DNA from: Flavisolibacter tropicus
GTDB taxonomy: Bacteria > Bacteroidota > Bacteroidia > Chitinophagales > Chitinophagaceae
Direction: 5' to 3'
DNA length: 64,000 nucleotides
Assembly: GCF_001644645.1 (NCBI RefSeq)
Contig: NZ_CP011390.1
Coordinates: 1,488,001-1,552,000, forward strand
Positions within the stretch are counted from its first letter, which is position 1; every line of letters begins with the position of its first letter. A program made the position numbers and the translations under genes. Below the pieces are notes generated by a model that worked only from the letters and a program-made list of their open reading frames with translations, was not told where the DNA came from and ran no database searches. Below, one piece after another: positions 26,245-34,198 of the stretch.

Positions 26245-26964
26245 ATGAGCAGCCAACTACAACATAAATTTCAACAGTTTGAGGCAACACCTCCTAAAGA
26301 TGCTTGGCTTGCTATAGAAGAGCGTTTAGATGATGCATCCTCTACTTTGCAGGAGCGACTTTATGATTATGAAGCTGCTCCCCCTTTTTCAGCATGGAAT
26401 GAAATAGCGACTACACTGGGAAAGCATTCTACAAATAAAGCTGTTACAACACCTATTTATCAAACCAAATGGTTTCGCTTAGCCACAGCTGCAGCTATTC
26501 TTGGACTTATAGCTCTTGGCATTTTTAACTTTGGTATTAATAGGCCCACTGCTACCATTGCCAAACAGCAACCTGTGCTTAAGCAAGTTCAACCGCTTTC
26601 AACATCACCAAAAGCCACCCCGGCCACAAGTACAACAAACACGCATAAAGAGCCTGTAAAAGCTATAACACCCATTAAAGAAGAAAGTATTAGTGTACCC
26701 GCTTCAACTTCTCCAAAAGAGAACACAGCCATTATTACCAAACACTATAAAGTGGTAGCTAAAGAAGATGGACAAATTGTACGTCTTTCCCAAAAAGCCT
26801 ATGCCGTTTTTGACTGTGCAGTAAAAGGTGCTGCGCAAAAAAGCTCTACCTGCAAGGAGAATATTCAAACTATGCAGGCCAAAATGGCTTCCTCGCTTGT
26901 CACTCCATCTACCGACTTTGCCGGCTTGATTGATATGATCAAGACGCTTGAAGAAAATAAGTAA
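26245..26964 (+). CDS. Membrane-anchored protein, possible anti-sigma partner
   Basis: 239 residues: a cytosolic N-terminus (1-75) with two copies of the motif F/Y-E-A-x-P-P-x-x-A-W-x-x-I (FEATPPKDAWLAI, residues 11-23; YEAAPPFSAWNEI, 43-55), one membrane segment at about 82-100 (FRLATAAAILGLIALGIFNF) and a Pro/Thr-rich periplasmic part. Gene order and topology fit a regulator of the sigma factor encoded just upstream, but no zinc-binding anti-sigma motif is present. Role inferred from context only. Confidence 0.65.
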   Translation: MSSQLQHKFQQFEATPPKDAWLAIEERLDDASSTLQERLYDYEAAPPFSAWNEIATTLGKHSTNKAVTTPIYQTKWFRLATAAAILGLIALGIFNFGINRPTATIAKQQPVLKQVQPLSTSPKATPATSTTNTHKEPVKAITPIKEESISVPASTSPKENTAIITKHYKVVAKEDGQIVRLSQKAYAVFDCAVKGAAQKSSTCKENIQTMQAKMASSLVTPSTDFAGLIDMIKTLEENK

Positions 26965-26972
26965 TCCTGAAC

Positions 26973-27416
26973 ATGCCCAGAATCAAGATTGATCTACCGA
27001 AAGAATTTTCGTTTACCTGTTCTATACCTGTACGTATTTCTGATGTAAACTATGGTGGCCACGTAGGCAATGATGCTATTCTTTCTATCCTGCACGAGGC
27101 AAGACTCCAATTCTTAAAAAGCTATGGCTGGACAGAAATGAACGTTGCTGGCGTTAGCCTCATCATGAGCGATGTAGGTATTGAATTTAAAGGAGAGGCT
27201 TTTTATGGTGAAACTATCATTGCATCTGTGGTTGCTGGAGATGCTAGCCGCGTAGGCTTTGACCTGTATTACAAATTAACAAAGCAGACCACTGATAAAG
27301 AAGTAGTGGTAGCATTGGCCAAAACAGGCATGGTTTGTTTTGACTATAATACTCGTAAAGTAGCATCCTTACCACCTGCAGCTGCAAAAGCACTTAAGCT
27401 AACTAAAGAGTCATAG
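26973..27416 (+). CDS. 4HBT-family acyl-CoA thioesterase
   Basis: Hot-dog-fold protein of 147 residues. The active-site motif region VRISDVNYGGHVGNDAILSILHEAR (about residues 20-44) is that of the 4-hydroxybenzoyl-CoA thioesterase/YbgC family, which hydrolyses acyl-CoA thioesters. The substrate is unknown. It starts eight bases after the putative anti-sigma gene and ends the operon. Confidence 0.85.
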   Translation: MPRIKIDLPKEFSFTCSIPVRISDVNYGGHVGNDAILSILHEARLQFLKSYGWTEMNVAGVSLIMSDVGIEFKGEAFYGETIIASVVAGDASRVGFDLYYKLTKQTTDKEVVVALAKTGMVCFDYNTRKVASLPPAAAKALKLTKES

Positions 27417-27935
27417 GTTCAATTTATCTTTAACGTTCACTGGACTACATCATTTAAAAAAAAGCCTGCAATATATTTTCAATTTGACTACAATCTGCTC
27501 TTGTATTAAGATCTATAGTTTCAATTACTCCTAGTATTTAAAAGCATTGATTGGCTTAAAGTGCACTTTAAAAATGGGCGACTTTAAGCCATTGATATTA
27601 TTAACCTTACTAGTGGTTTAAAAAGCCACTAGCTAAATTCAACCTACATACATTTACTATATACCTAAATGCACCTTTGTTCGAGACTTGTTCGAGACTT
27701 GTTCGAGACTTGTTCGAGACTTGTTCGTAGCAGCCCGAAGGATTCCCGAAGAAGCCCCGACGAAAGGTAGAACAAAAGGAAGGGAAAAGATTCAAGAAAT
27801 CGTTTCGTTTGCTTGAGTTGGAAAGGCTTGTTAAAATAATAAAGTAAAACTTGGACTCTGCTCAAGACACCTGATTAGCAGCGTTTTAGTAACAGCCCCT
27901 TACTATAAGTATACTGTTTTCTGCTATTAAAAAAG
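27417..27935. other. Intergenic region between convergent genes
   Basis: 519 bases with no credible gene. It holds 11-bp tandem array B (27677-27731). Short open frames on the minus strand across the array (encoding SRTSLEQVSNK-type repeats) are by-products of the repeat. No clear hairpin terminator is seen for either flanking gene. Confidence 0.7.
27677..27731. repeat. 11-bp tandem array B
   Basis: Four identical 11-bp units TTGTTCGAGAC (27677-27720) followed by a diverged fifth, TTGTTCGTAGC. Period identical to arrays at 14280-14345 and 48550-48615, unit sequence unrelated. Confidence 0.9.
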
Positions 27936-28670
27936 CTAAAGCGTATTCCAGATTCGCCAGCTTTCTTCGGCCTGGCCAATCAGCATATCATAACCGTTAG
28001 CGGTTTGAGAACCTTGCTGAGCACCTAATTGCAAAAACTTGGTCTGTGTGGGATTGTAAATTAGATCAAAGAGGAAGTGTTTTGAAGAGAGAAGGTTATA
28101 GGGTATTTGCGGTGCATCATTAATGTTGGGATACATGCCCAAAGGCGTAGTATTAATGATCAATGTATACTGTTCCAAAAGAGCTTTATCGATATCACTA
28201 TACGTGATTGTCTTTTCCGCTTTCTTTCTAGACACTACTAAGTAATCAATGCCTAAAGAAGTTAGAGTGTATGCTACCGCTTTTGCAGCGCCACCCCACC
28301 CTAGTATCAAGGCCTTGGTGTGATGCGGCTTTAACTGAGGTTGCAATGAGTCTCTAAAACCAATAACATCGGTATTAAAGCCATAGAACTTACCGTCAAT
28401 AACTTTTACGCAGTTACAGGCACCAACAGCTTGAACAATTTCATTTTGTTGAAATAAGAAGGGAAGAATTTCCTCTTTGTAAGGAATGGTAATATTGAAT
28501 CCCTTAAGGTCAGGATATTGACTCAATAAAGAATCAATATCCTGAATTTGAGGAAGTTCAAAATTTTGATAAGAACAGTCGGCTATACCCTCCTGTTCAA
28601 ACTTTTTTGAAAAGTATGTTTTGGAAAATGAGTGGGTTAATGTTTTACCAATTAAACCGAACTGTCTCAT
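27936..28670 (-). CDS. aroE: Shikimate dehydrogenase
   Basis: NADPH-dependent reduction of 3-dehydroshikimate to shikimate. It is 244 residues: SFSKTYF near the N-terminus for shikimate binding, NITIPYKE with catalytic K65, NTDVIGF with D101, the dinucleotide-binding GWGGAAKAVAYTL, and NTTPLGMYPN. The start overlaps the stop of the preceding gene by four bases, so translation is probably coupled. The other aromatic-pathway genes are at the right end of the window. Confidence 0.96.
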   Translation of the reverse strand: MRQFGLIGKTLTHSFSKTYFSKKFEQEGIADCSYQNFELPQIQDIDSLLSQYPDLKGFNITIPYKEEILPFLFQQNEIVQAVGACNCVKVIDGKFYGFNTDVIGFRDSLQPQLKPHHTKALILGWGGAAKAVAYTLTSLGIDYLVVSRKKAEKTITYSDIDKALLEQYTLIINTTPLGMYPNINDAPQIPYNLLSSKHFLFDLIYNPTQTKFLQLGAQQGSQTANGYDMLIGQAEESWRIWNTL

Positions 28671-29440
28671 TTAAACTGCTCTTTATTTAAGAACAAGTTG
28701 AATGTATCGCCACGAAGACCAACGCGCATGGCCTCTAACGCTAATATCTCTGTTGGAGCGATATTTCCCAAGTTTACATTGCAACCGATCAACTCGATAA
28801 AGTACAGTTGTTGTGCTTTTTGAGGAGCTTCCCAAATGATCTTGTCGGCAGGAATCTGCGTTAGGATCTCTTGAACCAGACCTTCACGTACTTCACCACT
28901 ACCACGGTAGATACCTACGTTACCAGCTTCGCGCGCTTCTGCAATTACGTAAGAAGCACCAGCGTCCAATTCAGCACGCATTAATTCAATCCACTTATAA
29001 GGAGGAATAATGTGCGCCGCATCTTTGCTACCGACTTCACTTAGTACAGTACCATGCTGTGTTAGTTTTTCAATATATCCACATTTCTCAGAATGAGGGA
29101 TGGTAATTGAACCATCACTTACTTCCATATACTGAATGCCGTAGTTTTTACAAACAGCTATGTAATCGTCAAATTGATTACGAATTAAGAAAGCTTCAAA
29201 TAAAGTACCTCCAAAATAAATAGGTACATTATAGGAACGATAAACTTCCAGCTTTGCTTCCAAATTAGGAGTAACGAAAGAGGTTCCGAAACCTAACTTA
29301 ACGATATCTACGTGAGGATAACCAACGCTCATGAAGTTTTTGGCTTCTTCTACGCTTAAGCCTTTATCCATCACCATTGTTAATCCAGCGGTACGGGGCT
29401 TTTGATGCCTGTCAGGAATTTGCGACAAATTAAAATTCAT
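28667..29440 (-). CDS. Phosphosulfolactate synthase family protein (ComA-like)
   Basis: TIM-barrel protein of 257 residues, full length for the ComA family, which adds sulfite to phosphoenolpyruvate to make (R)-phosphosulfolactate. Seen in the sequence: TMVMDKGLS near the N-terminus, DIVKLGFGTS, GGTLFEAF, MEVSDGSI, EVGSKD and IAEAREAGNVGIY. In archaea this is the first step to coenzyme M. Bacteroidota lack coenzyme M, so a link to sulfonate metabolites such as sulfonolipids is plausible but inferred. It overlaps aroE by four bases. Confidence 0.88.
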   Translation of the reverse strand: MNFNLSQIPDRHQKPRTAGLTMVMDKGLSVEEAKNFMSVGYPHVDIVKLGFGTSFVTPNLEAKLEVYRSYNVPIYFGGTLFEAFLIRNQFDDYIAVCKNYGIQYMEVSDGSITIPHSEKCGYIEKLTQHGTVLSEVGSKDAAHIIPPYKWIELMRAELDAGASYVIAEAREAGNVGIYRGSGEVREGLVQEILTQIPADKIIWEAPQKAQQLYFIELIGCNVNLGNIAPTEILALEAMRVGLRGDTFNLFLNKEQFK

Positions 29441-29471
29441 TCTCTGCAGTTTGATGCTTTAAAAAGTGTCG

Positions 29472-29479
29472 CAAAATTA
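29472..29479 (-). promoter_or_regulatory. -7 promoter element of the comA-like/aroE pair
   Basis: Reads TAATTTTG on the minus strand, a full match to TAnnTTTG, 31 bases before the start codon. No good -33 TTTG is found. Confidence 0.5.
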
Positions 29480-29500
29480 GGGAACTACCTCGACTAATTG

Positions 29501-30922
29501 TTATTTAGAACGTTTGCGTTTGTTTCGAGCTATTACTTCTATTACCGCATTATTCTGCAAAATGGCTGAATCTAAGGCTAGAAGCTTGTTTAGCGAACGG
29601 GGAGCCGCACGCAATGCCTCTTCTAGGTATAAAAATGCCTCTTTCGGTTTGCCCATAGCAAGTAAAACCGCCGCCAAATAGTATATAAATAACGGCTTCT
29701 GATGTGTGTATTCTAAAGCGGCCAACACTTGATCGTAGGCCTCCTCGTAATATTCGGCCTGATACAAGCAGCGTATAAGAGCTTCCCAACCAGCAGAATT
29801 CTTAGGCTTCGCTCTAACTACAGTAGTAAAATAGGTTATAGCATCTTTAATTAAGCCTAATTTAAGCTTACACTCTCCCATCAACAGATTATATTCTGTT
29901 TGTAATTGATGGATCTTTAAAGCCGCTTCTAAGTGTTTGCTGGCACTTACCCAATGCTCCTCGTTATAATAGGTACAGGCGATTTTATAATGCAGCTTAC
30001 TGTCATCTGGCGACATATGAGAAGCCTTGCGGTAATGAAACCGTGCCTGGGCGAAGTTCTTCAAACGATCATAACAGTGGCCTATAGCCTCATATATCAC
30101 TTCTTCCGGCTTAGACAACTCCAGTACCTTTTCTAAAGCTTCTATAGCCTCGTGGTATTTACGAATACGTATATAAGCGTCGCCCATATTGCGGTAGGCG
30201 TAATCAAATTTTTCATCAATCACAATCGCATATTGATAGGCATCGATTGCTTTTTCATACAGCTTCAGGCCTTGGTAAGCAGCTGCCAGGTTGAACCAGG
30301 CCAACTCATTATAAGGATGTTCATCTATGATATTTAAATGCAGGCGAATGCTTTCTTCATTACGTCCAGTAAAGTCCGTCCAGAAGCAGATCTTATAGAG
30401 CGCCTCTTGATTGGTAGGATCTTCTTGCAAGATCATGTGTAAGCAATCAAACACTTTTTCAAACTCCTCATAATCGTCGTAAACATCAGCCAGCTCAAAC
30501 AAAAGTTCAATCTTTTCTTCGCCTTCAAACCGGGCAATAGCTTCCTCTAAGAGCTCAACTGCACGCTCTTGCTTGTCCAGCGCCAGATAAGCATCTGTTT
30601 TAAGGATATAAAGGTTTACATCCGTACCATCAAACATTTCAGCTTTTTCCAGTACCTCTAAAGCCTCATGATACTTCCTGGAAATCAATAAGATATTTGC
30701 TTTACGAAGTAATAAAGAAGAGGAAAAGGGAAAATACTCCAGGCTCGTTTCTACAGCTTCAAGTGCTTTTGTGTAGTCTTCCTGGTCGTCGTAGTAATCA
30801 ATAATTTTTTCGAAAGATTCTTCTTCTAAAAAGACAGCGCTCTTACCGTAACGAAGGTTATTGTAGTGTTTCAATAACTCTATAATATCTTCTTTATCGT
30901 TCTGATAGGGATCTGTAATCAT
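29501..30922 (-). CDS. Tetratricopeptide-repeat protein
   Basis: 473 residues made almost wholly of TPR units, with typical spacing such as NMGDAYIRIRKYHEAIEALEKVLEL and NLAAAYQGLKLYEKAIDAYQYAI. There is no signal peptide, so it is probably cytosolic and a protein-interaction scaffold. Function unknown. It is upstream of the comA-like gene, separated by 60 bases that hold a -7 element. Confidence 0.85.
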   Translation of the reverse strand: MITDPYQNDKEDIIELLKHYNNLRYGKSAVFLEEESFEKIIDYYDDQEDYTKALEAVETSLEYFPFSSSLLLRKANILLISRKYHEALEVLEKAEMFDGTDVNLYILKTDAYLALDKQERAVELLEEAIARFEGEEKIELLFELADVYDDYEEFEKVFDCLHMILQEDPTNQEALYKICFWTDFTGRNEESIRLHLNIIDEHPYNELAWFNLAAAYQGLKLYEKAIDAYQYAIVIDEKFDYAYRNMGDAYIRIRKYHEAIEALEKVLELSKPEEVIYEAIGHCYDRLKNFAQARFHYRKASHMSPDDSKLHYKIACTYYNEEHWVSASKHLEAALKIHQLQTEYNLLMGECKLKLGLIKDAITYFTTVVRAKPKNSAGWEALIRCLYQAEYYEEAYDQVLAALEYTHQKPLFIYYLAAVLLAMGKPKEAFLYLEEALRAAPRSLNKLLALDSAILQNNAVIEVIARNKRKRSK

Positions 30923-31052
30923 TCTATAATTTCCTAGTACAATATAACATAATGCAGAAAAAAGCCAATTTTCTGTAACTAATTAACAACTCATGCGTAT
31001 AATTAATGTAGAAAGAAATGCCCGAAAATAGTGTAATTGTTAAAATTTTTAG

Positions 31053-31060
31053 TATTTTTG
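31053..31060 (+). promoter_or_regulatory. -7 promoter element before the 31,069 gene
   Basis: TATTTTTG, a full match to TAnnTTTG, ending eight bases before the ATG. The -33 region is weak (ATTG at 31036-31039 is too close). Suggests a very short leader. Confidence 0.45.
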
Positions 31061-31068
31061 CAAAACAC

Positions 31069-31434
31069 ATGAATCTAACCTCCTTCATAAAAAGAAATTG
31101 CTCCAAAAGAAGACTGGCAACTGCAGTTTGCTTTTCGATTTCTGTGGCAGCCTTTGCCGCATTGGGAGATGTAGGTTTTAGAAGAACTCCTTCTCCAAAC
31201 CAGTCTTTATTGGGGTTCAAGCCTGAATATAATCATGTGAAAACCTTTACCTTAAAGTCTACTTACAATTATAGAGGTAATTCCGTTTTCAGCTTGGATA
31301 AGCCTGATGACCAATATGTGTTAATGAACACTTTTGTTACTTATCAAAAAGGCAATACCACTTATACCCTTCCTTTAAAAAAGAAAGTTTTACTTAATAA
31401 AGTAAAACTTGGTACAGGCACTCAGTCTTATTAA
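31069..31434 (+). CDS. Small hypothetical protein with N-terminal membrane segment
   Basis: 121 residues; not recognised. A basic N-terminus followed by a hydrophobic stretch (ATAVCFSISVAAFAAL, about 18-33) suggests export or anchoring. The mature part is short and basic (KGNTTYTLPLKKKVLLNKVKLGTG). ATG at 31069 is preferred over an in-frame ATG at 31018 because the latter lies before the likely promoter. It is convergent with the next gene, with only three bases between them. Confidence 0.6.
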   Translation: MNLTSFIKRNCSKRRLATAVCFSISVAAFAALGDVGFRRTPSPNQSLLGFKPEYNHVKTFTLKSTYNYRGNSVFSLDKPDDQYVLMNTFVTYQKGNTTYTLPLKKKVLLNKVKLGTGTQSY

Positions 31435-31437
31435 TAC

Positions 31438-32091
31438 CTATTGCCCTTTACTTTCTTCATAGCTTAATACACGGAAGCCTGATTTTGGCAAGTCAAATTT
31501 GGCTGCAGGCACAGGGCTTAAGTTTATCTTAGCAACAGTATACGTCACCTTAAAATTGCCCACGTTTGACTCATACTCCATTGCCAAACCAGGTAAGGTT
31601 CTATTTAAATACTGAAAATCTTTATTATCAGGCACTAAATCAGTAGCATACCACACTGTGAATGAGGTTCCATCAGCCAGTTTACCAATTGCTTTTTTAC
31701 AATTATATCCAAGAACGGTTTTTGTTTCATCCGTATAGGTAAAATCTACCTTTTCACTTTTTTGATTGGCTTCTTTCCAGTTGGCAGGTGTATAATTAAT
31801 CAGGTATTTCTGATCACCATATTCCTTCAAAATAGTAATGGTATTCTTACTTCCATCAATAATAGTAGATTGGGTACCTAAAGAGCTCACCATCTCTGTA
31901 CGGCTTTTATTGCCTTTCAGATAGACAGTTGATGTGGCACCATCAAGAAAATCGGCGGCCTGAGGTTTATTGGAGCTGGTATTGATAACAATATCATAAG
32001 CTATAGTGCCTTCTGACAGTTTTTTCTGAGCTATTGCTGATGTATTCCATCCTAATAAAAGAGCCGTTGCTGCGTAAAAGAATCTTTTCAT
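31438..32091 (-). CDS. Exported GLPGLI/DUF4412-like protein
   Basis: 217 residues with a signal peptide cleaved near AIAQ (residue 21-22). The body is beta-rich: GTIAYDIVINTSS, STVYLKGNKSRTEM, GYNCKKAIGKLADGTSFTVWYATDLVP and LPGLAMEYE. These features resemble the secreted GLPGLI/DUF4412 proteins common in Bacteroidota; function unknown. Located 3' of yidC in the same direction, after the yidC terminator. Confidence 0.7.
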   Translation of the reverse strand: MKRFFYAATALLLGWNTSAIAQKKLSEGTIAYDIVINTSSNKPQAADFLDGATSTVYLKGNKSRTEMVSSLGTQSTIIDGSKNTITILKEYGDQKYLINYTPANWKEANQKSEKVDFTYTDETKTVLGYNCKKAIGKLADGTSFTVWYATDLVPDNKDFQYLNRTLPGLAMEYESNVGNFKVTYTVAKINLSPVPAAKFDLPKSGFRVLSYEESKGQ

Positions 32092-32117
32092 GGGTTTTTA
32101 TTCAGTGTAAAGACGTA

Positions 32118-34012
32118 TCAAATATCACAATTAGTTGCGTACGAAAAAGCCCCGCTTTTTGCGGGGCTTTCAAAATGTGTATAATTACTTCTTATTTTTT
32201 GTTGCATTTCCTGCACTTTTCGTTGCTGATCCTGCATTTGCTCCATTCTTTCTTGCCACTTGGACTTAGTCTTTGGCTTTTTCCTATTTTCTTCCATTTT
32301 AGCCAAAATCTTATCATGGTTGATGATATAGTTCTGGATAACAAACTGCAATAACAATGTTATAACGTTTGACACCGTGTAATACCATGTTAAACCTGCA
32401 GGCAAGCTGTTAAACACAAACAACAAGATTACCGGGAAGATATAAGGCATATACTTCATTACCGGATTACCTTGATCAGGCATGCTATTCATACTGTATA
32501 ATGAAATAGCCAAGCTGGTTAAGATAGCGGTAATGGTAAACAAACTCACATGATCGCCATAGAAAGGTACATTGAAAGGCAATTGAGCAATGGAGTCATA
32601 CTGTGATAAATCATGAGCCCACAAAAAGTTCTTACCTCTTAATGCCACATTTGAATTAAAGAAACTGTACAAGGCAAAGAAGATAGGGATCTGTAATAAT
32701 GATGGAATACATCCTCCTAGTGGGTTTACGCCTGCTTCGCGGAACAGCTTCATCTGATCCATGCTCATAGCCTGCTGATCACCACCATGCTTTGCTTTTA
32801 GCTGCTCAATTTCTGGACGTAACACCTTCATTTTAGCACCGCTCAGGTAGCTGGTATATGTTAAAGGAGAAATAAGCAGACGAATAAATAAGGTTAAAAG
32901 CAAGATAACAATACCAAAGTTGGAGGTCAGCTGTTTGAATAAGTCAAACACTGGGATTACGATCCAGCGGTTGATATACTTTACAAATGCAAACATACCG
33001 CTGCCCAGGTTTACCATATCTTCCATATCATTGCCATACTGCTTCAATATCTTATAGTCAGTAGGACCATAGTACATACCTAATGGCACACTAGCTTTGC
33101 TTCCAGCAGGAAGTTGCATCTTCAAATTGGCTGTTGCTTCAACTACTACATTTCCGGTTTTTGGAGTTACCCATTGAATGCTACCTGATGTAAAGTTATT
33201 TTTAGCAACAAAGGTTGAGTTAAAGAATTGTTGCTTAACGGCCACCCAGTTTACTCCCTTATTAAAGGTTTCAGCATCACTGCTTAAAGCAGTAGAGTGG
33301 TCATAGTCTCCGTTTTCACGATAAGCAACATTGGATTGTTGTCTTTCATACTTCAAATCCTTTTGTAGCTGTACAGCACGATTCTGCCAGGTAAAGTTGA
33401 TTTGATTCTGAGATAACAAATTATTGGCGCCCTCTACTCCTAGGTTGAAATCAACAAAGTAATTTTTAGGCTTAATAACATATTGATGTACCAAAGCACC
33501 TTGTGGAGATTGCAATTGGAAGGTGATTACCTGGTTTCCATTGGCATCTTTTGTTACCTGACCACCACTAAAGTAGAAGCTAGAGATGTCAGCTGTTTTA
33601 TTATTGCCAGTGTTTATGGAATAGGTAAACTTATCAAAATCAGTTGCTGCCAGTTTTACGGTAGAGCTATCTGGAGCCTTAAATTCCTTTAATTCCACCC
33701 ACTTAGGTTGGCCACCTTTATTGGTGAAGCCTACACGAATGAATTCATTTTCTACAGGGATAATGGTTTCTGTTCCATTTATAGCGCTTGCAAACTCTCC
33801 AGCCTGTTGTTGTACACGTTGTGAGTCTAAACGAGCAGAGTCTTTGCCAGTTGTGCAGGATTGGGCTTAGGATGTTTTAGTAACTCGATGGAATCAAGGC
33901 GGGCTTTCTCTTTTTGATAAGCTTGTTGTTCTTTACTGGTATAAAAGAAATAACCAAAAAACAGAACCGCTAGGACAACGAAACCGATGACGGTATTACG
34001 GTCAAAATTCAT
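32118..34012 (-). CDS. yidC: Membrane protein insertase YidC, frame-broken
   Basis: Inserts proteins into the inner membrane alone or with SecYEG. The N-terminal 61 residues (MNFDRNTVIGFVVLAVLFFG, TM1) run 34012-33827 and then stop. The next frame continues the protein without a gap (DSARLDSQRVQQQAGEF, then the periplasmic domain and the C-terminal insertase core LLTLFIRLLISPLTYTSYLSG, about five TMs). One more A at 33843-33845 (TTT on the plus strand) would restore one frame. At the 3' end the frame runs through the terminator hairpin to 32118; an in-phase-shifted TAA at 32192-32194 beside a T6 run is the more likely natural end. As yidC is normally essential, base-calling errors are the first explanation. 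Confidence 0.9.
32146..32170 (-). terminator. Intrinsic terminator of yidC
   Basis: Perfect 10-bp stem AAAGCCCCGC (32146-32155) / GCGGGGCTTT (32161-32170), loop TTTTT; on the minus strand it is followed by TTCGTACG after the T's of the stem. It lies inside the nominal yidC frame, which is why that frame's last 20 or so residues are doubtful. Confidence 0.8.
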
Positions 34013-34087
34013 TGTGAATCAATTGATATGATTAGGAGGCAAGAAGTGAAAACTTATCGACTTCATTGCTACCTGTTTTAAAGGCGG

Positions 34088-34120
34088 CAAAGATATGTAG
34101 AAGTAAGCTATAAGAAGCAA
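34088..34120 (-). promoter_or_regulatory. Promoter of yidC
   Basis: On the minus strand: TTG (34118-34120), 22 bases, TATCTTTG (34088-34095), 75 bases before the start codon. The -7 is a full consensus match; spacing is at the long end. Confidence 0.55.
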
Positions 34121-34126
34121 GAAACC

Positions 34127-34156
34127 AGAATGGCAGCCTTATAGGACTGCCATTCT
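34127..34156 (-). terminator. Hairpin between pyrG and yidC
   Basis: Perfect 10-bp stem AGAATGGCAG (34127-34136) / CTGCCATTCT (34147-34156), loop CCTTATAGGA. No T-tract follows on the minus strand (GGTTTCTTGC), so termination after pyrG may be weak and the hairpin overlaps the yidC promoter region. Confidence 0.55.
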
Positions 34157-34198
34157 TAACAAAGATTATTTAAAATAAGGTATAGAACCCTTTTGTTC

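Noticed and set aside
27610..27865. Two short minus-strand open frames across array B encoding SRTSLEQVSNK-type repeats
   Set aside because: An 11-bp repeat unit produces an 11-residue repeat in any frame without a stop; no start context, promoter or terminator supports coding.
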